Assembly: GCA_949358305.1 (NCBI GenBank)
Contig: OX442318.1
Location: 4,760,501-4,824,500, forward strand
Length of the DNA: 64,000 nt
Source of the DNA: Strigamia acuminata
Lineage: Eukaryota; Arthropoda; Chilopoda; Geophilomorpha; Linotaeniidae
Direction of reading: 5' to 3'
The position numbers and the translations under genes are program-made. Below the pieces are notes generated by a model. The model saw nothing but the letters and a program-made list of their open reading frames with translations. It was not told where the DNA came from and made no database searches. Below are positions 23,462 to 34,815 of this stretch, in pieces. Each line of letters opens with the position of its first letter. Position 1 is the first letter of the stretch.

Positions 23462-24094
23462 ATTTTGTTACCACCTAATGTTAGCGTTTAAGTATAAATA
23501 CGACCTTTCTTTCCGATTTGCATAAGTCGACTAATTTATTCACGTCTAAAGCTTAGTACTCATAAGATCATCTGCTAACAGAAATGTATGCCCACAGACT
23601 TTTCTGTGTGTATAGACTTGACAGAAAAGCCTATCAGAATCATCTGGTAGCAGAACATGTGCCAGTCTGTCACACAAGACTTTTTGTGATACTCACAGCT
23701 TTAGGCAACAGAAAAGAAATGGTGAATGGCCATAAAAAAAAAACAAGATGGATGCCAATAAAAATTTTACCCCTGCTTTTGGAGTTAGGATGAAGAAGAT
23801 TGCTAGTTTGTTTTTAATTTTTAATTTTTATTTATAAACTAATAATTTATTTTTATAATTACTGTAGAATATACAGTTTTATGCATTTGTTGGCAGAACG
23901 GTTAAAAAAAATTACGGCCGGTCACAAATTGTCAAGACCGATCGCTACTTTTTGTGCCACAGAAGTATCTGCGACTGGAAACGAAGATCAGCTTTCCGTC
24001 GCATCGATATGCCAGAAAGTTAATTTTTTATGTCACAGAACATATCTCACAGACATTCCATATCTACAAATAAATATGGTGGATACATAACAGG

Positions 24095-24320
24095 TATACT
24101 CAAAATCACCTCAACGTTGATCTATTTCACTGGTGTAGTGGCACAAAAAAGTAGTCCAAAACACCAGAATTGTAATCAAACTCGAGACATTGTGCTCGAT
24201 TTCCAACATTGTCAAAGGTGATGCTTTGACATAGAACTACTTTTCCGCATAGTAAAACACAGTACACAGTTAAGCGTAAACCGGCTGAAATAGATCAATG
24301 TTGGGGTGGTTTTGAGTATA
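24095..24320. mobile_element. MITE with about 35-bp inverted repeats (TATACTCAAAA ends)
   Basis: Starts TATACTCAAAATCACCTCAA and ends with the inverse TTGGGGTGGTTTTGAGTATA; GATCTATTTCA occurs in both arms. The interior CACTGGTGTAGTGGCACAAA and CTACTTTTCCGCATAGTA is shared with the 34.2-kb element. Confidence 0.85.
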
Positions 24321-24474
24321 GTAGCGTAGTTTCGGCAACCCGTTTTCAGTTTACATATATCAACCAATATTTACACACCAATTAAATTATCTGTCAATCA
24401 GAAAGCCTCATCCACCAGATCTCAATTGAACAAAGGAAAATTCAACCTGTCATCTGTGTTTGACCTTTATCACA

Positions 24475-24510
24475 TCATCAGTGACCAGGTGGTCAGCTGG
24501 TCACTGATGA
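24475..24510. repeat. Perfect 14-bp hairpin
   Basis: TCATCAGTGACCAG, 8-nt loop, then CTGGTCACTGATGA. GTGACCAG is repeated again just after. No known function. Confidence 0.8.
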
Positions 24511-24999
24511 GTGACCAGCAAGAAGACAGTGATTGTGTTATGAATTTCCACTCTATGTTTTGTAACTTGTCAATAGTTTGAGATAAAAAAAAATTCAATT
24601 GAAGTTAGAAAGGAAGCTTTTCCATCTTGGGCAGCATCAGTGTCCAGTTTTTATTGCAAACCTTTCAAACCATTCCAGTCTATACTACGTAATATACTAG
24701 CTGCTTAAGGCAGCCACAATCCCCTTTAAGTAGATTATCCTACTTGTTTTGCTGTAAGTTTACCATTGAAATAAGAAATAGGAAATGGGAAAAAGATTTG
24801 GTTTGTCTTATTTAAGTTTGCTCTTGGCAGCCATCAAATCCTGGCTTTAATCACTTTAAGTTTGATAAAAACAACTTTCTTGTTGTATGATTGGCCCAAT
24901 CCCAAGTCATTTACCCGGTTCCGTCTTATTACGGTGCACCTTCCTCTGGTAAATGGCTTGTTTGATACAAAGCGTGAATCAAAAGTCTGAACACATCTT

Positions 25000-25205
25000 T
25001 TTTCTTGAAAATGACTGAAGATATATCAATTCTAATACTAGTAATGCGGTCAAAGAAGAAGTCAATGGCAGACTATCCAGTTGCGACCTTAAATTTGACT
25101 CTGAAGGTCATCTCGCTAATTTATCCATTTTGTATCATTTAAACGGTCGAAGATACAGCAAAATTTCCAATTACAAAGTTGTAGAGCACCATCAAATTAG
25201 TTGTC
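25000..25205. repeat. R1 dispersed repeat, third copy
   Basis: Contains CTTGAAAATGACTGAAGATA, GAAGATACAGCAAAATTTCC and ACAAAGTTGTAGAGCACC. Its paired half-sites are degraded (one GAAGGTCA left). Confidence 0.7.
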
Positions 25206-26076
25206 GCCAGACTTTTGCCTCTCCCGTTTCTTTTGAGCATTTGGAAGCCTCAAAAGGTCATTTAACCAGATGTATCTTCTTTAAACCAGTCTAAATGCAT
25301 ATTTTAGGCAGCTATTTCAAGTTTCAACAACAAAAGACTGCTTAAATGGAAAAATAAACATGTTGTTTAGTTCAGACAGCTTTTCGAATGCCACTAGGAT
25401 ATGAAGGCAGAATTGAAAAAGTAAAGTCTATCTTGAAATAACTGGAGTGAAGAAATCTCTTGTTGGTTTTTCCATTTTTACTGTCACAAAAGTGTTCTGC
25501 AGGCTTGATTTTATCAACTTACCATGCAGCCGTCATATCTAAATACCCTTACTCAACAAGTTGCCATACAACCTCACAATAAATATTTCATGTTTATTTA
25601 AAATTCATACCCACATTTCCCATAACAGAACCTCCTTCCAAGATAAACCAAAACATGTTGTGAATGTGTCATGACTAAATTATGTCTATTCAAACTATAC
25701 AAGCTTTGGTGTGTACAAAGCATCAATCAACTTAGATTATTGTCAAAAAAAATGTACCAAAAGATATATCAGACACATAACAGTGCCATGAATCAAATCT
25801 AGTAAAACTAAACAAACACAGCACTTGCAAATCTTGCAATAAATTTTAACCGCTGCATTTGATAAGTTAGTATAAAGCCAATTTCAGCGATGAAGGGTAA
25901 AATTGACAACATTTTCAATAAATTGCTATAAACAATTGCCTAAATTTGTCATCTAGACATCATCTGCACAACCCAATCAATTACCATCCATCCACCATCT
26001 TTTACATGCATAATTTCATAATTCTTGCGAGGAAATTGAAAATGCGCTTTGTTTTTAACGCGTTTCAACTAGAACA

Positions 26077-26262
26077 CAGTCGAAACTATTTATAACGAAT
26101 CGCAAGAAACCCGAAAAATCAATTCGTTATAACAATAATTCAGTATATCGAAATTTTTTAAACATGGTGTTCTATGGCCAGCCAACCAAACAAAGCCATT
26201 TTTAGGTATTCGTTATATCGATAATTCGTTATATTGCGATTCGTTATAAAGAGTTTTGACTG
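26077..26262. mobile_element. pogo/Tigger-like MITE (CAGTCGAAAC ends)
   Basis: The left end CAGTCGAAACTATTTATAAC and the right end TTATAAAGAGTTTTGACTG are inverted repeats, each with TAACGAATCGC inward. Expected TA flanks are CA and TA, so one side has mutated. Related ends occur at about 8805, 36470, 44980 and 53030. Confidence 0.8.
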
Positions 26263-26331
26263 TATATTGCTTTTCACTTAACGCATTCCAAAATGTGTAA
26301 CAGTTAAGTAACAGCAACGTATCGTCTAAGC

Positions 26332-26548
26332 CAGCGGTCGGCAACTGGCAGCCCGCGGTCCGGATCCGGCCCGCGGAAGGTCGAAACTTGGACCGCCAGA
26401 TATTTTTTATTACATATTTTTTTGGTATTTTTGTTGTTTTTTGGTGTTTTTGGTGTTCTTTTTGTTTTATTTTGTTGTCTTTTTCTGGACCTCAAAAAAA
26501 ATTTTCACTAGTATCCGGACCCCACTCAAAATTACTTGCCGACCCCTG
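26332..26548. mobile_element. hAT-like MITE with perfect 8-bp target duplication
   Basis: CAGCGGTCGGCAACTGGCAG at the left and ACTTGCCGACCCCTG at the right. GTCTAAGC flanks both sides (26324-26331 and 26549-26556). GC-rich ends with a T/G-rich middle. Confidence 0.92.
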
Positions 26549-27440
26549 GTCTAAGCAATCCCATGCCAAACCCAAAACCTTGAAAACGGAACCGGATAAG
26601 AAAAAGCATTAAGTATATTACGTAATATTTGCACCAATAGCACGCAAAAATGAATTACAAAATGCATTCTTGCACAACCCAATGCATTTCAAAGTACACC
26701 GCAATACACTGCAATATAATTTCAATGTATTGTTTATTTTTCTGTTCAGTACACGCTTGGACGACCTACTGATGGTTTTTTTGTGGCAATGCCAGTTCTT
26801 GGTGCAAATGCAAAGTTGGATCCTCAAGAAAGTTGTCCCGCAGAACGATCCGTTAACCCAACCCAAATATATACCATCTTGAAGTACACTATTGTTTACT
26901 TCCCCTTCTGTCACACTTAATTTATCCTTTCAAACCCTTGTAGAAAAAAAAACACCTTTCTGGGCATTGTGAAACGTCTTGGAATTGTCGGAATAAATTG
27001 CACACCCACGACAATTTCTGTCGCTGCAGCCTTGTTTTGGTGTTTGGTTAAAATATTTTTGCCAAGCACAATTACCCAATCCCCACCACAGCACTGAATC
27101 AAATAACATTAAACATTTGCATGTAAACAGTAAATTACAATTCCAAAACCGTTCCCCCCGCATACTTACCTTTTATGGCTGGCCAATTTCATTTCCAATT
27201 ATTGCCACTGCCTAAATTCCTCAACATTTTTCATTTATTCATATGATCCTTAATTCCAGCTGCACACGTGCAACCAATACATAACCCGATGATAAACACA
27301 GCAGCAATTAAATCGTCATCTCATTCACAGCAATTTGTAAACAGCGCTTCGAGTAACCGGTCAATTGGCTTTTATATGCCCATCAAATCTTAGCCCTTCC
27401 CTTCAGACTATTAAAGACTAAACCCATCAAATCAACTTAC

Positions 27441-27550
27441 AAAGCATCTGTATTTGTCCTCGTCAGTGGTGGCCATATTGTGCTCGAGTTTGCCTACCAG
27501 GTAGCGCATGGATCCTTCCCTCCAGGCGGCGAGGCAAATGAGTTCTTCCA
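27441..27550 (-). CDS. Exon E: RYLVGKL exon of the DUF704x gene
   Basis: A 110-nt exon behind acceptor TTATTTTCCAG, ending in phase 0 before donor GTAAGT. The codon split with exon D (G|TG) gives Val156, so the junction reads TEST-VEELIC, as in family members. The peptide contains CLAAWREGSMRYLVGKL and ATTDEDKYRCF. Residues 157-192; two cysteines. The introns on either side are 10.0 and 8.3 kb and full of transposon remnants. Confidence 0.95.
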
Positions 27551-27962
27551 CTGGAAAATAAAAAGAGAACAAATTTCTTAAAACACACCAAACAAGGCAA
27601 TTCCAATGCAAACGGTTGCAGCCGAGTCAAAAAGAAGGGCTCAACCACTTTTCCCAATCCTTTCCTAGATTAACGCCGCTCCTTAAAGTGGATGACATCA
27701 GCAAAACACGTTGAAGCGGCTTCTCATTTTCATGCCATGCAAAATAAGAGCTTTAGTCAAATGATGGCAAATTAAAATATATTTAGCAAAATTTGCTAAC
27801 GATGCCTGGACTAAAATGATAAGGCCGGCGATCGATTAATTGAGATCACGGAACTACAACCGGGCCCGAGTCCCGACTACGCTACATTCGGTAAGTATTA
27901 GGGCTATTGTTTCAATCTTCAAAAGACGAATTGTCTTCGCCATGAAGTGGTTCTCGATTGAA

Positions 27963-28170
27963 CACTAGGCGCATTCAATAACTCCAAAACGATCGTTTAA
28001 ACCCGTTTGCACAAACTTTTAAACGAGATTCTCGTTTAAAAGCTCGTTTAAATGGGTTTAAACGAGCTGAAAATAAACGACCTAAATAGGTCGTTTAAAT
28101 CTTCGTGTAACCAGAAAACTCGTGCAAATCGGGTGTTGTTGGCAGCCAATTCATATTGTTGAATGTTCAA
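27963..28170. mobile_element. Second copy of the palindrome-rich GCATTCAATAACT element
   Basis: Starts CACTAGGCGCATTCAATAAC and runs through the same two palindromes as 19644-20165, but in the opposite orientation, ending in a degraded inverse repeat (TGTTGAATG). About 210 bp, an internally shorter copy. Confidence 0.75.
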
Positions 28171-29455
28171 TGTATGAAAGGCGCGATTCACACTAAGGGG
28201 TTTCATAAATGACACGCTGCAGGCGCTGAAGTGATAGTTCCAATAATCACAATCACTGCATTATTGAGGACCCATGCCAGATCCAAGTGATTATTTTGCA
28301 TGTCACATGCCTTTTATTTATATTTTTTTATTTTATATTATTTATTTTATTAATTTTATTTTTAATTTTTAAATCGCGTCCAATTTCTGCTTCGCATATT
28401 TCCATGGCGTTTTTCGTGACACTTCTTAGAGTTTCAGGTTCCAGTGCTCTGATTTTAGCCCAGATATTGTTCTTCAGTAGGCTTGTTAACATAAATTTTG
28501 TCTTCGAGATGGCCCCACAGGAAGAAATCAGACACTCCAACAGCCGAAGAACAATATTCAGCTTACCGAAGCTTTCTTGAATTTCATATACGGCTCCTCA
28601 TATTTTTCAACTTTCACACAATTCTTTGAGTGAGTTCTAACTAACAAGAGATTTGTTCTTATTCTAACCTTTCCCTTGACCCCTTTCTTACTGTAATTCC
28701 CATTTTCCCCCATTTATTGATTCCCAACATTCTACATTTCAATTGTATCCCAGGCTTTACACCAGGCCTTAGATCCGCTGTTGGCGACATCTGGCTGATG
28801 TTTTGTTCACAAGTTTAATTTCTATAAGTCTGTTTTGGACCGTTCACGCTTATGAAGATGTTTGGTACTTGTTTACGAAGTTATGTCTACAACTTCAAAT
28901 TTTGTTGTGAGTTGTAGAAAACTAGAACAAGTGTGAACACGAGACTTTCTGAAAGTCGGGCAGTTATGTATTTCTCAAACTCTTTTAACATGGAGCCCCA
29001 GTGGTCCACTCATTGAGTTGTGCCTATCGATGTTTGTTACCTTATTACATTTCCCTCTTTTATAAAATTTTTGCTCATATATTTATTCATTAATAATTTA
29101 CTTGTACTTGGTGGAGAAAGAGAACTGCTGTATTATACAAACAACCCATTATGGTTGGTTTGTTGTCTCTTCTGTGCCAAATTATGCATTTTCCAGTGGA
29201 ATCTTTACACAGCTCAGACACCATAACTTGATGGGAAATTTGTGTGATCCATTATTAAACGTAAACAGGGCAAGACACTTCAGTGATAAGCAACTAACAA
29301 TATTTTGCAGAAACATGGATAAAATTTAAACTAATATCTGTGCTATCCGATGTGATATTTGAAGTTCGGATGACTGGATTGCAAAGCATCTCTTTTTTGA
29401 GGGCGCCAATAATAAAATCGGACGCCATGCTGGTTTCCACTTCGGATATTGAAAT

Positions 29456-29788
29456 TTGCAAGGTCTGCACACCTCCAAGGCGGCACAATACACACTTTTT
29501 ATGTTAACCGGTGATATGAGAAATCTCAAGTTCACATTTTCAGCGTTTTGCAAATTCCAATTCTTGCAAGTTGCGACTGGAAATTTCCATCCATTTTTAA
29601 TGCGACTACCTGGCAATATCGAACTGTCGCAAACAAATGTCAATTGCAAAAATGTACGGATTATTCAGGAACGCAACTTGATGGGTGCACAAGGTGTGGC
29701 TGAACTGAGACTGACTGTTTGCGGTGAATACTTAATGCAGACTAAATATGCTTTATTGCAAGGGGACTTACCGTACTGCCTCAAATAA
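29456..29788 (+). other. Unassigned 110-codon open frame
   Basis: This plus-strand frame includes RNLMGAQGVAELRLTVCGEY. It matches no family I know. A minus-strand frame overlaps it (29326-29649). Listed only because it is long for this AT-rich intron. Confidence 0.12.
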
Positions 29789-29942
29789 ACGCCGGGGTGT
29801 TTATTAATTTATCCAACCTCATTCTCCCAGCACCGATTTGAAGCACAGCGCTTAATCGGGCTAATTCTCCAAATCGCCACTGTCCCCCGGCGGTTAAATA
29901 GGCCCCAGCGCTTATTAGAACCCGGCGTTAATTCGAGGCATG
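29776..29942. mobile_element. MITE with AAACGCCGGG / CCCGGCGTTAATT ends
   Basis: TGCCTCAAATAAACGCCGGG at the left is inverted at the right as CCCGGCGTTAATTCGAGGCA. The interior has further AGCGCTTA motifs. About 165 bp; family not named. Confidence 0.8.
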
Positions 29943-29954
29943 TAGATACCAATA

Positions 29955-30239
29955 CTACGTTTACATGCACCGAATATTTTGAGTGGTGAATAATTCGTGT
30001 GGTGAAAAAATCAAATTGTTGCGTTTACATGCAGAAAATAATTCGTGATCACTTTCGACCGAAGTGCCAAAAGCAATGCGCGCATGCGCAATAAAAATAG
30101 TTCGAGTTCACTCGAATTAAACAACCTTCTGCGAGGGATTATTCACTACTCGAATAATCCTCGTCATCCCTGTATACATGGCAGTTGTGCACATGAAATA
30201 TTTCATCTCACTCGAAATATTCCGTGCATGTAAACGTAG
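29955..30239. mobile_element. Complete CTACGTTTACATGCAC MITE
   Basis: The left end CTACGTTTACATGCACCGAA is inverted at the right as TTCCGTGCATGTAAACGTAG. It is the intact version of the fragment at 461-730. Confidence 0.88.
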
Positions 30240-31019
30240 CACAAGTGGGTCATAAGACAAGACAGGATATTACAATTTCTGCCCCTGAACAACTGCTCTT
30301 AATTTCCCTCCTCTTCTAAAGATGGCAAGCGTTTCTTCATTCCAACAAAAACTAATCATCTATACACTTTTGATCTTCATGAACGGAATTCTCCCGTATT
30401 TAGAAAGCTTTAAGTATCGTTATTATTATTATTATGATTATTTTCACACAGTTAACCCAAGAATGTAAGCAATGTGTACTAAAGTCTCCCATTCTGGGGC
30501 GACTTCTCCTTCCAGCATCAAATTGTTATTTGCTGCACCACAGGTTCATTGCATGAGATTAAAAAATTACCCACAACACCACACTTCAACATGATTTAAC
30601 TAGAAACTGGCTTGAAGGTTCAAGTTGCCACTATTCCTTTGTTCCTTGCAAGAAGTATGTGACAGTCAACGGTTGTTTGCGATAAATGCTTTCAGACAAA
30701 CACTGAACTTCAACTGAATATTTCAAACATAATAGAAAAGAAGAAGTAGAAGGAGGAGAAAAAGAATATTCCCTGCTACCAAGCTTGGAAAAACGGTCGA
30801 GGAATTTGATATCGAGGTGAGTTATATCTCGACAAATATTCGATATGTGAATCTCTCTCGCTGGCTTATCGTATAGCTTTGAGGATAGAATTATCTGGAG
30901 GATTGTGTTCGACATAAAACTCACTTTTTCATCTTGGGGAATGTCTGTGCTATTCCTGGCACGTTTTTTGACTTTTCAAAAATGGTGCCCACTGTTGGAA
31001 AATGTTAGAAAACAGGATT

Positions 31020-31470
31020 TTAAATCGTTTTGTGTAAATCACAAGATGTAACATATCTTCGGTGTAAATCACAATAAATAGACATATTTTATGTGTAAAT
31101 CCACATGAAATAACACATTTCAGGTGTAAATTCACAAGACATAACACATCTCAAGTGTAAATCCACAAGAAATAAAACATTTCAGGTGTAAATTTACAAC
31201 AAATAACACATTTCAGGTGTAAATTCACAAAATAACACATTTCATGTGTAAATCCACAAGAAACAACACATTTCAAGTGTAAATTTACAAGAAATAACAC
31301 ATTTCAAGTGTAAATCCACAGGAAATAACACATTTCAGGTGTAAATTCACAAGAAATAACACATTTCATGTATAACTCCACAAGAAATTTCATATTTAAT
31401 GTGTAAATCCACAAGAAATTTCAGATTTTGTTTGTAAATTCACAAGAAATGTAACATTTTGTGTAAATTC
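31020..31470. repeat. 31-bp minisatellite, about 14 units
   Basis: Tandem copies of a unit like GTGTAAATCCACAAGAAATA followed by ACACATTTCAG, with variants AAATTCACA and AAATTTACA. Ends decay into AT-rich DNA. Confidence 0.92.
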
Positions 31471-32295
31471 AACTCAAATAATATTCACCAGTTCAATATT
31501 TATCATTCAAATCAACAGATGAGAAATCTAAGGCTAGTTTTAATGCTATTCCATCCATAGTGCAAACTTCGTCTTAGGTTGAATTTCTAATTTCAATTAG
31601 ATGTTGGAAAATGGTGATTGCCTGACTCATAATTATACCGAAGCAATTTCGGTTTGACTGATCTCTGCCCTGGGATTTCTACGTATAGTCTTCACAATTT
31701 CGTCCTCTATTAATTCCAGATAACGACACCAGAGGACTATAAACCAAACACCCTCCAGTAAAAGCTTGACAAATATTGCATCATCAAAAGCCTTTCATTT
31801 AACCAAATCCATTAATGAGACCAAGTGTGTTTAACTTTGTTTGCACGCTTCTTATTCCCTCCGCCAGATGGCTGATTACACGCGGTAAATAGATTATCTG
31901 ATAAAAAGTTTTCCTCTTATTTATTCACAAGAATCTAACTTGCATCAAACACCAAAATGTAGGTAATTAACTTTTGGATCATAAATTAGTGATGTGACCA
32001 ACTACTATATTGGTTGGACTATCCGGAGAAAACAATGAGAGATCTTCCATTTTGTGAGATTTATAATTTGTGAATGCTTAAGAAATCTTGTAGAAATCTA
32101 CTAAAAATCCAGCATTAATCAAATCCATAAAATTCCCAGAAAAGATGAAGATTATCAAGAACATCCATTAGATTCAATGCAAAACTCAAAAAAATACAGT
32201 AAATCCAATGCAAAACTAAAAAAAAATCAGTAAATCCAATACAAATCTCAAGAAAATTCATTAAATCCAATCCAAATCTCAAGAAAATTTATTAA

Positions 32296-33098
32296 CCCTC
32301 GAAAGCATAAGGCTATATGCGTTTAAGGACAAGTACTTTGTTGAATAGGAAAATTTTTTTCATATTGTTTTTTGTTTTGCTAAAATTTGTGACTTTGTTT
32401 ACGTGATAACTGATAATAAACTAAATCTCAGGTAAAATTTGTAGTGATTGATCATTATTTAATTAAATATTCAACTTGGAAATTTTCTGCCCCTTAAAGC
32501 TCCTGCATAACTTTTAAGCTGGCTTTGCTGCATTAGAAAAAGAGCGGTTCAGTTAAAAGCTTTTAGCTTTTACCAGTAGTGTTTAAAACCACTACCAGAT
32601 GGTTCAAACTTATCTATTTTTATCTTTTACATATTGTGCTCTCTATAAAATTAGTTGTGAACTAAAAACAAACTAAATGGCGCTTTAACCAATCGGCCTG
32701 AAAATTGTCCTCAAACGCATAATGCTTTATACCGAAACGGGTACATTTTACCCTTATACCATGTTCACACCAACGGGTCGAATTTGGCTGGATCTGGTCC
32801 GCCCGATCAGATCCAACTGAACAGAGTTCCAATATTCACTTGGATGGAGTTGTGTTCACACCAAAATGTGATGCGCATCAATAAAATGCTACAGACTGCT
32901 GACATTACTTAATGAATTCCAATCCGAATCCAATCGTCGAATCGAGTTGTGGGAACTCAATTGACGAACGAAGTTGTTGGGCACACGAATCTAGATCCGT
33001 GATCGAAGTTCAGTGTTCACACTAATCTTGGATCTAGATCCGCAGCTTCGGATGAGATCCAAAAGCTTGGTGTGAACATGGTATTATGCCTACGAGGG
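32296..33098. mobile_element. piggyBac-like MITE with TTAA flanks, carrying a nested element
   Basis: TTAA at 32292-32295 and 33099-33102. The ends are CCCTCGAAAGCATAAGGC and GCCTACGAGGG, the CCCT/AGGG termini expected of piggyBac-type elements. The interior is interrupted by the Harbinger-like element 32757-33083; without it, GGGTACATTTTACCCTTA would continue into TGCCTACGAGGG. Confidence 0.82.
32757..33083. mobile_element. PIF/Harbinger-like MITE, intact, with TTA duplication
   Basis: TACCATGTTCACACCAA and its perfect inverse form 17-bp terminal repeats; TTA flanks both sides (32754-32756 and 33084-33086). Same family as 2885-3398. Confidence 0.92.
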
Positions 33099-34149
33099 TT
33101 AAATTCATAAAATCCAGTGCAAAATTCAAACAAATCCATGATATATACAACAAATCTCAAGCAAATCCATGATATACAGTATACAACAAATCTCAAGCGA
33201 AACTATGAAATTTCCAGCAAATTTCCAGCAAACCTACCAAATCCAAATCCAAAACCAATCCAACAAACTTCCAAATCATATCTCAACCAATCAACAAAAA
33301 AAATTCAACTGAAACCCTACAACTCTTTCCCCTTAAATTAGCAATTTAATTACAAAAAAAATGATTTTCCAAGTAAAACATTTCCCCATCCAATTAAACC
33401 TGTTAGCTCAGTTTTAGTTATTTCGCTTACAACAAAACCAAACACAAATCCAAATATTTAATTCCAAACGTTTAACGACAAAAACAACACAAATATTTTA
33501 TTCCGAACGTTTAACGACAAAAACAACACAAATATTTGATTCCATTTTCCACATTTAAAAAAAAAAAAAGAAAAAAAAGAAAAAAGAAATTCTATTTACC
33601 ATTTCGACTATTAAAGTAAACTGCACGCCCGTTTGAAGCTTTCAGCTTGGATAAATTAATTTGATATTTTCAAGTGATTTAGTCAAATTGACATTTGAGA
33701 TGAAAAGTAATTAATTTAGGAAATTTCTTTCTAGCCACATTCAGTTTGCAGAAGCAGTAATCATTTCCTTCCCTTCAAACTCTGCTCTGTTGGAAATGAA
33801 ATTTAAATTTAGTGTTTTCAAACCAATCACAATTTGTGTGAGGAAGAGTATCTCTCCAAATTTTTTCCCTCCTTTCTCCCGTTCCAATTTTGATTCTTCT
33901 GTAATGCAATTGAACAAATGACTTGGATCTGCTGAATTCTGAGCACGCGGTGTGAACTTGACTAGAATAAATGAAAGAAGTGTGCATGTGAAATGGTCTT
34001 AAGTCCCTCGAAAAAAGAGGGAAGGGATGAAAATATTTGAATATTTTACACTCTTTTTTTCAAGGATAATTGGCTCATTAACATTTTTCAACATTTATTT
34101 GTCTTGGTTGTCGTTTGTGATAAATTTTCCGATTTGGATGGGGAAATAT

Positions 34150-34815
34150 GGAGAATTTCTGCAGAGAGCTCCAAAATTGTTTGATTTTCTGCAGAAAAAA
34201 TGCAAAATATACTCTGTCCCGATACAACGTTGTCCTAATTCAAGCCGTATCACTGGTGTAGTGGCACAAAAAAGTAACCCATGACATCAGAAATGTTAAC
34301 CAACTAGGCAAAACAACCAATAAAAAACTAAACCTTTGTTCACCTGCCAAAAGAAACCAACAGCCTATGCTAACATTGTTTGATTGATTAAAAGCTTATT
34401 TTAGCAAATAAAATAAATATTTTATTACCAATTAAATAAAATCCATCCTTCTAATCACTTTGTACACTAAAATTCATTGAAAATAAACAACTGCTTTTCC
34501 GCGTAGTAGAGCACAGTCCACAGTTAGACGTAATCCGGCTCAACCATTTTGGAAATAGGACAACGTTGAAAAAACTGCTTAAATTTCTGCAGAAAGTTGC
34601 GTAATTGCTTGCATTACTGCAGAAAGTTGCAGAATTACTTGCATTTCTGCAGAAAGTTGCGAAATTGCTTGAATTTCTGCAGAAAGTTGCAGAATTGCTT
34701 GCACTTCTGCAGAAAGTTGCAGAATTGCTTGCATTACTGCAGAAAGTTGCAGAATTGCTTGCATTTCTGCAGAAAGTTGCAGAATTGCTTGCACTTCTGC
34801 AGAAATTTGCAAACA
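34150..34815. repeat. 30-bp CTGCAGAAAGTTGC minisatellite interrupted by a MITE
   Basis: About eight units like TTGCATTTCTGCAGAAAGTT (30 bp) occupy 34570-34815. Two older units (ATTTCTGCAGAGAGCTCC and ATTTTCTGCAGAAAAAATGC) lie at 34155-34206, on the other side of a MITE. Open frames here on both strands merely follow the repeat (30 is a multiple of 3). Confidence 0.9.
34208..34566. mobile_element. MITE inside the 30-bp array, right terminus truncated
   Basis: Starts ATACTCTGTCCCGATACAAC and reaches GGAAATAGGACAACGTTG on the right, where the final 16 bp or so of inverted repeat are missing. The interior CACTGGTGTAGTGGCACAAA and GCACAGTCCACAGTTAGACG is shared with 8401-8797 and 24095-24320. Confidence 0.8.

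Larger units (their letters stand above)
19145..27440. other. Intron between exons E and F
   Basis: Contains the palindrome-rich element at 19644-20165, a protein-like open frame at 20470-20697, a hAT-like left end (about 21442-21500), a three-unit GC-rich repeat (21602-21672), TIR elements at 23019-23461 and 24095-24320, a 14-bp hairpin (24475-24510), an R1 repeat (25000-25205), a pogo-like MITE (26077-26262) and a hAT MITE (26332-26548). Confidence 0.6.
32095..33300. repeat. Degenerate AAATCCA(A/T)xCAAAxCTCAA array, split by an insertion
   Basis: Imperfect repeats (TAAATCCAATGCAAAACTC, AAATCCAATACAAATCTCAA) occupy about 32095-32291 and resume at 33103 and after (AAATCCAGTGCAAAATTCAA, CAACAAATCTCAAG). 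A TTAA-flanked element lies between the halves, so the array predates the insertion. Confidence 0.75.

Noticed and set aside
31020-31470. Regular 31-bp repeats that could be mistaken for a CRISPR array
   Set aside because: Units are contiguous with no unique spacers, in a eukaryotic intron.
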